Assembly: GCA_003194525.1 (NCBI GenBank)
Contig: NBIV01000147.1
Span: 62,001 to 126,000 of the forward strand
Length of the DNA: 64,000 nucleotides
Origin: Gracilariopsis chorda
Lineage: Eukaryota; Rhodophyta; Florideophyceae; Gracilariales; Gracilariaceae
Reading direction: 5' to 3'
The notes below the pieces were generated by a model. The model searched no databases and was not told the DNA's origin. It saw only the letters and a list, made by a program, of their open reading frames with translations. This document shows, one piece after another, positions 48,674 to 59,468 of the stretch. A program made the position numbers and the translations under genes. Every line of letters starts with the position of its first letter. Positions within the stretch are counted from its first letter, which is position 1.

Positions 48674-49040
48674 ACGACCATGCATGTGGCGTGCATGACG
48701 CGTATGGTGAGTGGAACATTGATTTAATCAGTCGCCTATTCCGACAGTCTACAACAAGAAGGAGAGGGCGCCAGTGAGCTCGATTATGTCCGGTATGTCT
48801 TTCTCTTTCCAGCCTACCCTCCCACCGTTATCTTGCCTCTCTCTTTTCTTGGCGCGTGGACCGGTGTTGTACGTGGCAAAACGAGGCACGTCCATGACTG
48901 CGGAAAATATCTCAAACGCGGGGGGGGGGGAAGGGGCCCGACAAAGGGGGCTTCGTTCCTTACATGGTCAACAGATATCCCCAGCGTGCACTGGAAGCCG
49001 TGAAGCTCGCACTGACCGTTGCCAGTGCGGTTTTTGAGGT
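48674..49040. other. GC-rich island of foreign origin with an 11-G run
   Basis: The base composition changes sharply from the AT-rich gypsy fossil. The island contains a homopolymer of 11 G at 48920-48930 and an 87-codon plus-strand frame (48774-49037) with no known motif. It splits the reverse-transcriptase region of gypsy copy B, so it is a later insertion. The perfect hairpin at its left edge may be its end. No counterpart was seen at the right edge. Confidence 0.5.
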
Positions 49041-49539
49041 AAGAACTTCGATCCGTGGTACCGCTTTTCTAGGTGACACTATGACGCATGCATTTTAAGG
49101 ATTCTGGGTTTAAATTATACGGTATACGCACTACGGTTTAGTAGACTACTCTAGAACAGTACCGGCATTCTGCAAAAGTAGCCATTCTACAGTTGGAGTA
49201 CAGTAAAGGTATTTGGTTCACACCAAAAAAAAAACGGTCTGCTTCGGACCCGCATGCACCATAGAGCATGAACAAAACACAGTAAGGAGCAATGTACCTC
49301 TTTTTAGAGTAGGCGAAGAATGCCATCTCATTGAAAATGCTAATTAATTTACTACACTCGATCTCGAATCGGGATGTACCCAAATCGAAACAATAAACGA
49401 AGATATATGAAAATCAGGGTCTCGTCCAAGATGTGAACGGTTGAGATATCTTTTTACACCGTTTGGAGTAACCCGTGCACCTGGTTGTTTCCAAACCTTA
49501 TTGAATAATACTTTTTGGCCATTCCTAGATAAGTTTGTA

Positions 49540-50221
49540 ATGGTTGTTAGATTTAGTCCCCATTTACCTTTGTTTGAGTATAATTGGCTCCAGAATCAGT
49601 TCCAAAGTGCATAAATTTCCTACTTGTATCCTACCTGATCTCCTGAAGACAGCAACTACCTATTTGACATGTCCATCTTGCCTCAAAGCCGAGTTGACAG
49701 CTATTGTGACATATTGTCAATATGACACGACAACATGCTTATGTCAGAAAAGCCCTGACCGACACGTGGACAAAGCTGACTCCAAAATACACGTCGCCTA
49801 CAACCTACAACATTGACAACCACCTCACACTGTACAGCAATGATCAAACGTTCATAGAAGGTTCCCGAGAGATTCATGCCAAGTCATCATGAGCACCATG
49901 GAGCCATACCAGATCATCAAAACTCTGTCTGTTGCTGATCCTTGTGAAGTCATAGAACAAGTTATCCTCTGGGGAATTCGCTAAGTCATGAGATGGCTAA
50001 ATCGGGCATTGAACCCGGTAAACCACCCACATATGGAGGCCAACGAGAAGACCAAGCATAGTGCCGTTAAACTCGGACGATTTCTCATTGACTAATGGCA
50101 CTGATAGAACCAGACTAGACACACTATGTAAAACCCGATGGATGTTCCAAACTTCAACTCGGATCATCACCATCGACTTCCAACCATTTTCAACCATTGC
50201 ACCTCTGTTCCTAACAATGGT
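49540..50221. mobile_element. Solo LTR nested in gypsy copy B, with target duplication
   Basis: A 672-bp LTR at 49545-50216 (begins TGTTAG, ends CCTAACA), flanked on both sides by the 5-bp target duplication ATGGT (49540-49544 and 50217-50221). It has no internal region, so it is a solo LTR left by recombination between two LTRs. It lies within the reverse-transcriptase domain of the older gypsy copy B and belongs to the same LTR family. The intact target duplication dates it after the host element. Confidence 0.9.
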
Positions 50222-52130
50222 CTACCTCGATGAAGTTCAAGTTTACAGCACAAATAAGGAAGAGCATGCTGAGAAAATACAACTCGTGTTAGACATATTT
50301 AGAAAACCAAGTCTATGGTACAGTATGCCAATGTCACTTCACGAAACAGGAAGTAGAACAATTGGACCGTGCAATAACAGGATTACAAATTAGAGTTCAT
50401 AGTAAGAAAATTGAAGCAATAACAGAATTGCAAATACCAGAAACAGTTACAGATTTTCTATGCTCCTGACGTATATGCTATTCTAACAAGAAGTTCATTA
50501 AAGACTTTCCAAAACTAGCTAGTCCCTTCACAGAACTCATAAAACAGAAAAATGATTTTATATGGGAAATGATCAACAAAAAGGCTTTGATATACTGAAA
50601 AGTAATGTAGTTAGTGCTCTCTTACTGAAATATGCGGATCCTACATTACCATATGAAGGAAACAGAGGTGCCTCATCGGCAGGATGAGGAGCGGTATAAA
50701 CCCAGATTGATAAGAACTAAAACAGGCCAAGAGCATATGCTTCTAAGAAACTTACTGAAGTAGAACAAAATTACTATACCAGAGAATGGGAATTACTAGT
50801 TTTTGTATTCGCAGGGAAAACATTGAGGCCATTCTTACATGGTGAGTTTACCATTATAACCGATCATCATTCGTTAAAGTATCTCGATACACAAACACTA
50901 TTGTCACGAAAACAAGCAATATGGGTTCTATTCATTCAAAAACTGTATACTACGATTTCAAACATAAGAGGTAAAGAAAATAAAATGACAGATACCCTTT
51001 CAAGAAAACACATCGAGACTCGTAAAACGTCTTCGAATTTTCTTAACCCACTGCCAGGCATAAGCAATTCATAGATATCTGATGACACATGAAAAGGTTT
51101 AGAAAAGAGATACAAGAATAATTCACACTTTTGACATCTATTGCGAAATACCAGAGACGCATATAAACGTGTACGAAAGGGAATTTACTATGAAAATCAA
51201 TTTTGCATACCTGAAAGAAGAATACAGGAACCAGTTCTTCATGATATTCATTGCTCAATACACCGAGGACATACACAACTTCGGAAATCTCTTTTAATAA
51301 TCAGAGCAAAATAGTTTTGGAATAAAACGCACCGCGAAGTAAAGAAACTTGTATCCGAATGTGAAAGATACCAAAGACCAAAATTAATGAATAAGAGTAT
51401 GCAAGGACTACTACAAAACTTTTCAGCTGCGACAAGAAAGTAAGAAGTAATATCAATGGACTTTATATTTCAGTTGCCAAGGAGCGAAAAATGCACTAGA
51501 ATCATGCTTCTTATAGAGAAACTCTCTAAAAGAGCACGTATTATCGTACTCGATGAAAAGAGTAAAGCACCAGACATAGATAATGTAGTCTAAAAAGAAA
51601 TGCACAGACAGCATGGAATTCCAAGAGGCATACTACCACTTAGAGATAACCGATATACAAGTATATCTTGGGGAATCTAAATGAAACTTAGAAACCTTAA
51701 ACTAAAGCTATCAATTTCAATTCATCCCCGAACTGCTGGAAAAATAAATAGTAAGTACTTGAATTTGCCTATAATAACCACTTAAGCTGGACAACAGTAT
51801 TTATTCGATTCTTCTCAGAGTAAAGAGAACACCCAATAACAATAAACGATATGGTATATAGTGATACCACTAAGGAGCAAAATGGTACATAAAACAAGTT
51901 CCTGAAACAAATAAAGAAAGCAAGCGAGATTGCAAAATCTGGAAATGAGGTAGCAAACACAAGAAAACCAGACAATGCTAATCATAAAAGAAAATAACCG
52001 CAAGTTCGCATTGGAAATTACATTTTATGACCTAGAAAAGAATCCTATGATTCCGAAAGGCCAATCAACAAAGTTTAGAACAAAATTCACATGACCATTC
52101 AACATCCTCTATTTTAATACATTATTCACA

Positions 52131-53491
52131 TCATATAAACGTGAAATTTCAATATAATATAAAATTTTACATCATACCTGGCATGAATCACTTCGAAAAG
52201 AATTTTGCTACTGGTTCTACAAGAAATGAGAACAATATGTTCAGAGATTTACACACCAACAGTATGAAGTTACATATCACGTTATTAGACATGCACTTAT
52301 TAGTAATGAAGTACAATGCACTTTACGCACATGCAATGAACAATCAGAAAACTTAAGGCTCCAGTAGTAGGATAAACATTCGAAGACAAGCCTTCTAGAT
52401 AGTTATAACTTTGAAATCAGAAACAATATAAACTGAAAAGTATACTGGCATGCCCACTCAAATATACTTGTGTTACAAGCAAGTTAAAAAGTTTATCATT
52501 GCATATACACTATTGAAATCTATGGCGTTAAATAATACGGAAGTTTACGAGTCTCAGAAAATCATATGAAGAACCATTCACCACCAAGGATACAAGACGG
52601 CAATATTCAATAGGTCACTGTATACAAAATGGTTCACATATATGTAGCACATGAAAAGGAAAATGTTTTAAATAAAAATACTATATTGTTCTTCTTTATA
52701 TCGTTGAAAATTACAGTTTCACAGTCAACTGGTATGTAAACGACGAATCTGTAATTACATTATACTGTACTAACTTAGAATATATGTTCACTTACCAAAA
52801 ACTGACAGGTATAGAGCTCCTGACCAAAATGCCATTTCAAAAGTTGAAAATGAAGGGAAACTTATCTCCAGTAATAAATAGAACGAAACCATTCTCCATC
52901 TCTTTTATCCAAAAAAAGAAATTTGTAATTAAGAAAATTACATAATTTGAGCGAACATCTTGAAAATGACCACAGAGAAATTCGTGAAACAGTATCAATA
53001 AAATTTGGATTCCTCGAGTAACTAAACTTGCACAAATATTTAAGTATATGTTAGATATTAGTTTTAAAAATTGAAAAGAATTATTTTGGACTATATTACT
53101 GAATCATAGAATGAATATTTATATAGTAAGAAAAGAACTATAAACCTCTTTATTTCAGTTTCAGCCGAGTTTTGCCATCCAATACCTACAGCCATTTAAT
53201 CCGCTCACCATTTCATACCAGTCACGAATATTTAGTACTAGGTACTGCACAAAACTAAATCAATGTACTCCACGCCCTACTCTTTGGTACATTATCTGTG
53301 AGCACTGTAATGTCGTTGAAAAGAGCTGTTGTCTTTGGCAAGGTGGTGATGATACCGTACGCTGTGGCAGGAAAGGCTTCCGTTGTATCCTTGTAAACTG
53401 TGTTGGAGTCAATAAAAAATTGTGCGGAGGTAGAACTGGTACCAATGGTACTCACGGTATAATCCTTTGATTAGACAGCTTATGCCTGCGT
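52131..53491. other. AT-rich, no gene recognised
   Basis: Mostly AT-rich sequence continuing from gypsy copy B, perhaps its 3' part. From about 53.16 kb the composition becomes more balanced. A 66-codon minus-strand frame at 53.46-53.26 kb has no recognisable motif. Confidence 0.4.
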
Positions 53492-53767
53492 GGAATTCTG
53501 CGAGCCACTCATAGAATTCCGGGAAGTTTGCATGCCCACGTGTAAACTAAAATTGATGCAGAATTCTGTTGTCGGGGGGTTTACACAAACACGCACAAGT
53601 TGATTCTTGAGTGTTAAGCAGGAAGGCCTCAGCATTTGTGATGGTTTGGGACTCTGGCAGCAGCCAACATGTCCGGTCATCGCCAAAAAGACCACAGCTT
53701 AGTTGCAACTGCATCTAAATGCCTCACTTCTACTTGTGCGTTAGAGGCTGTCGTTCACAAGTGAAAT

Positions 53768-54847
53768 GTGCACAAAGTCTCTGCTTTTTCCTCGTACCAC
53801 GCGTTTTTGCAGCTTGTGCAATACTACATGCACCATCGCGATAACTACAACAACCACCTCCGCCGTCGAAACCGTATATCTCTCACTGACTCTACATTTA
53901 ACTTCAAATCGCTTAGTGACTTAGAGTGTCTAACCCATTTTCGTTTTTGTAAAGACGATCCTACTAAGCTTGTTCCTGTTATGGCTTGGTTATTTGTCAA
54001 AACTTCAACCACCCGTAATCGCTACGCCTGCAAACATGTTCTAGCCACTTGTGTCGTACTTCGTCGACTTGCTACTCCAGCGCGTTGGATAGACTTGGAA
54101 GAGCTCTTTGGAAAGCACGCGTCACAGGTCTCCGAGATCTTTTGGGAAACGATAGAGCTACTGCTCGATGCAAGAAAGAATTTGCTCATCAGCCCCATCA
54201 GCGCCGTATTTTTCAGTGGAAGACTTCCTTCATACGCAGAAACGCTACATAGAAGGTCAAATACGTTGCAGAACTGCGTTTGTTTTATAGACGGGACTGT
54301 GCCCGGCATAGCATGGCCAAAGAGTGATCTTACGCAGCGGGTCGTATACAACGGACATAAGCGCAAGCTTAAGTACCAAGCTGCAAACACTCCCGATGGA
54401 AGTATCATGCACCTACATGGCCCACTTGAAAAGCGTAAACACGACTGGACATTTTACTTTCGCTCCGGACTGGACGACGAAATGCCACAAGTGCTGCAGC
54501 ATCAAAACTTATCGTACTGTATCTACGGAGACTCGGGTTATAACGCAAGGTGGTTTATGGTGGTGCCCTTTCAAGGTGCAAACCTATCACCAGCACAGAA
54601 GGCTTTCAACAGCGCTATGTGAGGCGTGCGCATTAGCTTAGAATGGGTCTTCAAGGAGCTCAAAATGCACTTTGCTACAGCGGATTTCAAATGCAAGATG
54701 AAGTTTTTCGAATCACCTATTGGTATGCTATACACAGCATCGATGCTGTCGTCGAACTTCCGCAACTGTTGCTATCCAAACTAGATATCGAAGTACTTCG
54801 GTGCGCCCCTTCCCTCTCTTGAGGAGTATGTATCGCATAAAGAATAG
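53768..54847 (+). pseudogene. PIF/Harbinger DDE transposase 2, two in-frame stops
   Basis: A 360-codon frame with the DDE_Tnp_4 motifs: FIDGTVPGIAWP (first catalytic Asp) at 54.29 kb; RVVYNGHKRKLKYQAANTPD; HGPLEKRKHDWTFYFRSG (second Asp); YCIYGDSGYN; and VRISLEWVFKELKMHFATAD (catalytic Glu). It ends in SPIGMLYTASMLSSNFRNCC and LPSLEEYVSHKE. The N-terminal part (FKSLSDLECLTHFRFCKDD, STTRNRYACKH) resembles that of transposase 1, so the two are related. A TGA at 54620 precedes the Glu motif, and a TAG at 54781, where Gln would fit, follows it; otherwise the frame is continuous. All three catalytic residues survive. The start is uncertain (non-ATG opening at 53768). Confidence 0.8.
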
Positions 54848-55024
54848 CTCGCAGAGAGTATCGAGGAAAAAGTCGGCGTCCGGAGGGGACCGAGGGCGGG
54901 AATCGATCGGACTTTTTCGCAGCCCCGCAGGGAGCTCTCCGCAAGGAGAGGCTAGCGCGATTTTGATGGTAAAGAATGCCAGTCCTTACTCCAGAAAGGC
55001 CGATGGAGATCGAAAAGGCTACGT

Positions 55025-55798
55025 TTACTTATAGTTAGACAGTAGCACCGGTAGCGCTTTGTGCTTCTCCAATTCCAGCTTACTATGCTCCAGACCCTCC
55101 CCGCATCGCTCTTCTCGCTCTAAGTGGCCCTCTTCTCTACCCTCCTCGCGCTCCTTCTCGCACTCGATAGGGTCGGCAGCCGTCCGTTCCTGCTCAAAGA
55201 CCAAGCGTTTGCGTTCGAAGTTTACGCGAGCAAGATCAGCCTCTTTGAGATGATAGCCGAAGCGATCTATCTCACTCCCAACAACTGGTGGAACTCGGCT
55301 GCCCTTCTTGGCTCTCTTCCCGCTTCTGCTCCCTTTGTCTTTCTCAGCATCCGAAGCGTCCCCATGTACTGACTAACTATTGCTTCCAGCATCACTTGCA
55401 GTCTTATGCTTTATAGCGGCAAACAAGAGAGTGGCACCCATGCGCTACTTATCTTCTTCCTTCTTGCGCTCAGCCATTCTCAGTGCTTTTCTTGTTTGTG
55501 AGTTGTAATCCGCTTCTCCCTCTGGCACTGTCATGATCAGACCAGAAAGCTCTCCCGTCTCTTTTCCCTCCAATCCTTACAGCCGCTGATTACCATCGTC
55601 AAGCTTGGAGTGCTGCTCCTGCATACGCTTGTTGTGGTTTTGAATTGGCTTCCAATCTATAGGCTCACCAGGGAAAGCAGGGTTTGCGTTGAAATTTGTG
55701 GCTGCCTCTTCGAATTGCTTCCTCGTCTCGCCACACGGAGGCGTATGCGCCCTTGCAGCTGCGATTTCGCGTGCAATGACAAGGACTTGCGCCGCCAT
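55025..55798 (-). pseudogene. Harbinger-associated SANT-like protein 2, three in-frame stops
   Basis: One frame of 258 codons from the ATG at 55798 (MAAQVLVIAREIAAARAHTP) to TAA at 55025. The N-terminal half has the SANT-like pattern of these accessory proteins, including FEEAATNFNANPAFPGEPID. A linker follows (GKETGELSGLIM, then ADYNSQTRKALRMAERKKEE), then a long charged coiled coil (FERKRLVFEQERTAADPIE, EKEREEGREEGHLEREERC). There are a TAA (about 55.58 kb) and two TAGs (about 55.46 and 55.39 kb), but no frame change and no TGA. Gln would fit at all three. It is convergent with transposase 2 and parallels the gene at 23.6-24.4 kb in Harbinger 1. Confidence 0.6.
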
Positions 55799-56124
55799 GT
55801 AACGTGACTTTTTCCAAGGGTGAGGGGGACAGCTTTGACGTCACAAACTTCTGCCATCGTGGCTGCGCCACGGTTGCCAGGCGTGGCTGCCATGCGGTTG
55901 CTGAGCCGTATGGTACTCGCTGTGGTGCATGTGAGGTTAGCTCTTTACCGCGAAATTCTTGAAATGCATACCTGGTACTCCTGGCTTTACTCACGCTACT
56001 TCCGTAACGACGCACTATTCCGCATTTTTCGTGAAGTCTTCGCTAGAGAATTTTGCAAACTAAATTGCAGTGTAATGATTTTGGCAGGATTCTGCTTCGT
56101 ACTCTGCAGAATTCTGAATGCGTA

Positions 56125-58370
56125 AATGGGGGGGAAAGCATTAGTTGGACAACATCGAAGGAGAACGCCGTATCTCCGTCACCTGACTGGCTTCAGAGCC
56201 GTTGTTGGTGTCCAAAGACGCCTTACACTCCCCTCATTTTAGGACTAGAATATGAGACCGAATGGCGTCGAAACAAATTACGAACAGCCAAAAACCCAAT
56301 TTGTCTTTCTGACAATAAAAAGGCAGCAATTGATCGGACAGCCACGGCGTATTGGCCCAACAGAAAGTCCTTTATTTGAATGCAAAGGCCCTCGACATTT
56401 CACGAAAACGTTTTCCTTCTTGCGGCGGCTCGACGTCTTGCTATTGCGCGCCTCAAAGACATCGGACGCTGTCTTTCCTTGAACAACTCGACGCTTGTGC
56501 CACACAAAAAAGCCCGAACACGACAACACTCAGTATTGAATCGCTCCTCTGCCTGCAGGTGAACTTGTAAACGTTCATCTGCGGCACGAGTTCGCTGTAA
56601 CTGCTTTCGCAGTTCTTGTTCGCGTTTCTCCACATCTACTGCTAGTTGAGACCGCGCCATGTCCATTAATGTGTCCGATGTCATCACACAGCCGTCTGTA
56701 GTATCAAAGTAGCCACAGTACAATAATCTAGCATCAGAACCCAACACTTTGTCCTTGTATTCTGCACAACGTTCCTGAAGTAGCACCTCCAACTCCTCCA
56801 CAAACAAAATCGTATTCACTGCAGTGGTTGCAGGACAGGGCGCTCCTAAAAATCGGTCTGGGGCAATATGCCACAATCCAGAGCGACGAAACCCCGCCTT
56901 AATTACATCTCTACTGAACGAACTGTACTAGGCTTCACGAATCATAGACATAAACGAAAACAAGTCAATAGTAGTATCACAATTTTTCATAGTAACCTCT
57001 GCGCTGAATCGATTCAAATGTGATTTGAAAGCTGAAAACGTTACAGCGTCCAGCGGTTGCGTCTCTCCTGAAGTATGGGCGGGCAAAATATAAAACATTG
57101 TGCTGTTCTTGTGAAAGAGTTCCAATACTTACAGAGATATATATTCCCTGTATGAATCGTACACCAAAATAACTTTCCGGCCGTTAGCATTCAAATCTCT
57201 GACATAGTGTACAAACTTCTGGTCCAGTGACTAAAATTTAACACTATCAACACCACCATAATCAACTTTGGTAGCAACCACAGTGCCCCGGGGTAAATTA
57301 ACAGAGGATGGTTCTTGTACTTTCATACCGTTGCGGATAAACGTGCGGTAGGGTAAACTATTACCCTTCAGCACAACAAGAAAAGGGCCAATATCTCTCG
57401 CTGCACTTACCGTGGGCATCATTGTGACTTTGTGTTTGTATCCGAACTCATTCCTGATTATATCTCGCGGCTCTTGTTTAGGAAAAAGTCGTCGGAGAGA
57501 CGTCTCCCCAGTAACTTCTTTGTCAGGGGTCACCTCAATTTCATCCAGATTAAAAATTCGACATTCATCGATGTCGTTCTTCTCCACTAGTTTTATCACC
57601 GTAGCAAAATGGTAGGTCAATGTTTCGGCGTTAACCGCTCCAAACGGCTTGTTTTCTTGCAATAATGGACGCGGAAAGCTTATATTGTCAGCGTGGCGCT
57701 GAAAAAAATTCCGGAAAAAGTTTTCCCTGATGCGTTTCCAGTTAAACGGGATTGATCGTAATCCTTCTGGCGGTAGTTTTCCGCAAAATATTTGGATTGC
57801 CTTATGCAAATGATCCTGGTTAGTCGTACTCCCTAAGAGACAACATGTGAAAGGAAAGATACAATGCATTGTTCCTCACTATTTGTGAGTTCTGGACGTC
57901 TACCGGACTTTTCGTTTCGGTAATGATGTTTATAGTAGTGTAATTTTGCTCTCGAAATGCCATACTGCTTTTCTATCATCCGATACGGCTTACCAGAGTA
58001 CAAAGCGGCAAGTGCCTCTTCAATTACTTGCTCAATGGACTCTTTCGGTGTGGGTGTCATTGTCTTGTGACGGATTGTAACGGGAATACCTCTCACTCGG
58101 TGGAGCATGCACTGCAATGGCAGTGATTTGCATTCAGTTGCACAGCCTCTCATTTGAAAATGCCAGAAAGCGCGCCATTACTGTTTCAAATAGTGCTGAG
58201 TCCAAAACTGAGATTTGTTTTTAAATTTGTCCACAGGTTTTCAAGACTTTTTGGGAATTGTAGCTCAAAACTAAAATCTCTTTACCAAATATGGCGAAAT
58301 CTTTAATGTTGGATATAATTTCAGCGTTCAAGTATTAGTGTCCCGTTCAAGTATTGGTGAACCCCCCCTT
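56125..58370. mobile_element. pogo/Tigger-like DNA transposon 2, decayed
   Basis: About 2.25 kb around a minus-strand transposase. Candidate ends: TA then AATGGGGGGG on the left (TA at 56123-56124), and on the right, read inverted, TAAAGGGGGGGTTCACC, with TA at 58371-58372. The match is weak and rests on a G-run, so the limits are tentative. Near the right end the motif GTTCAAGTATT occurs twice (about 58326 and 58345). The element abuts Harbinger 2 within about 10 bp. Confidence 0.45.
56400..58153 (-). pseudogene. pogo-like DDE transposase 2, interrupted
   Basis: A psq-type helix-turn-helix (EEALAALYSGKPYRMIEKQY, then ISRAKLHYYKHHYRN) near 58.0-57.9 kb is followed by HLHKAIQIFCGKLPPEGL and the DDE_1 core: FNLDEIEVTPDK (first Asp) near 57.55 kb, VILVYDSYREYISL (second Asp) near 57.15 kb, and LPAHTSGETQPLDAVTFSAFK (third Asp; H-T-S and QPLD typical) near 57.06 kb. 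A charged C-terminal tail runs to 56.40 kb. Breaks: a frame change near 57.85 kb, a TAG there where the family has Trp, a TAG at 57.23 kb, a TAA at 57.13 kb where Gln fits, and a TAG at 56.93 kb. It differs clearly from the transposase at 5.9 kb, so it is a separate pogo lineage. Confidence 0.75.
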
Positions 58371-58372
58371 TA

Positions 58373-59384
58373 TGCTCACTATTGAAATTTAGAACCTACG
58401 AGTAACGCTCAGCTCCTAAGACGGGTTCAACGCCCTGTCGGGCAATATGCGCCAGGCTACTTCAGTGTATGTAAGCAATGTCCTCCTGTGGAGTGGCCGT
58501 CGACTGGATACTTTGTGTAGATCCGACCCAACATGGCCATGCACCCCTGGTAATCCGGCAGAAGTTCGAGACAGTAAACCTGAGTTGTTTTTGACCTCTC
58601 TTCCTTCATTCTTGTCTTGCCCTTTCAAGACAGAGCGCTACCGAGAGTGCGGGTTGCTGTGACCACTTCGCCCCTCTCTTTGCCTGTTTTGTTCGGTTTG
58701 AAGCACTCATGGAATCTTCGTGAAACGCGCAACCATTTTCGAACGGTTTCATATTCCAAACCGTCCTATGCCGAACTTCTCTTGTTCTATCAATTCCTTG
58801 AGCCATGCGAATTCAGCAGCATTCCTTCGTCATACGTTAAATACATCTGGACGTGTGCCTGGGCAAGCACCTGAATGGCCACAGCTCATCTGGTAAGCAC
58901 CGTGAGTACTTTTTACAGAAGACAGTGAAGGCGAAGCCCGGATCGAGTACTGCCACGGCTGCTCCCCCCAGTTCACTGCAGACGGTTATGGTAATACGAA
59001 CTGCATCGCATACCATAAAAAGATCTATGTGTGTAGCAATGACGATCCAAGTCTCCGTATGCTTTTTGAGGGTCTGCGTGATCTACTTTAGCTCAGTGCT
59101 GCAATTGCTTTGGCTCGCCTCATGCCCGTACGCAATATGCAGAAATACTGAGGAAATCTGCAATAGTTGGAATTTTTGTAGCGTTGAGATCTTAATAACT
59201 CTTGAGCGTGTCGTAATATGTTAGATGTAAATATGTTTAGTACAAGTGCGAACGGTCGTTACGCTGCAGTCCATGAAATCAATAGCCAGGTGATTCCGTT
59301 TGGAAGATAATCAAGCTGAGCAGTCGTCAACACATCTAAAAGACTCAGCTCCGTTCATCACGTAAAACAACTACTGAAGCATTT
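58373..59384. other. No gene recognised
   Basis: Short frames on both strands without known motifs. May contain 5' sequence of the gene that starts at about 59.47 kb. Confidence 0.4.
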
Positions 59385-59468
59385 TTGGTCCTGAATGAAC
59401 CTCTGACATTTACCACGATCGATCCAGAGAAGCAAAAAACTAGCAGAACAATCAACTTCATACCAACC

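Larger units (their letters stand above)
46250..52130 (+). mobile_element. Ty3/gypsy LTR retroelement fossil (copy B)
   Basis: Plus-strand gypsy element, strongly AT-rich. Its 5' LTR ends at 46871 (CTGTTCCTAACA); the LTR start is too diverged to place and is given as about 46.25 kb. A gag/protease region follows to about 48.2 kb. Reverse transcriptase runs from about 48.4 kb and is interrupted by two foreign stretches: the 48.6-49.1 kb island and the solo LTR at 49545-50216. RNase H lies at about 50.6-51.05 kb (FTIITDHHSLKYLDTQTL) and integrase at about 51.2-52.0 kb. No 3' LTR was found. The element is broken, with many breaks, and looks old. Confidence 0.75.
53492..56116. mobile_element. PIF/Harbinger DNA transposon 2
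   Basis: About 2.6 kb element with a transposase (plus) and a SANT-like gene (minus) convergent. Candidate terminal inverted repeats: the left reads GGAATTCTGCGAG, 8 bases, AGAATTCCG (53492-53520); the right, read inverted, gives AGAATTCTGCAGAG, 8 bases, AGAATCCTG (56083-56115). The matching motifs and the identical 8-base spacing support them, although they are short and imperfect. No clear 3-bp target duplication was found, so the exact ends are uncertain. The gene layout matches Harbinger 1. Confidence 0.6.

Noticed and set aside
55059-55372. Ser/Arg-rich plus-strand proteins at 55.06-55.37 kb
   Set aside because: They are the antisense of the charged coiled coil of the minus-strand SANT-like gene.
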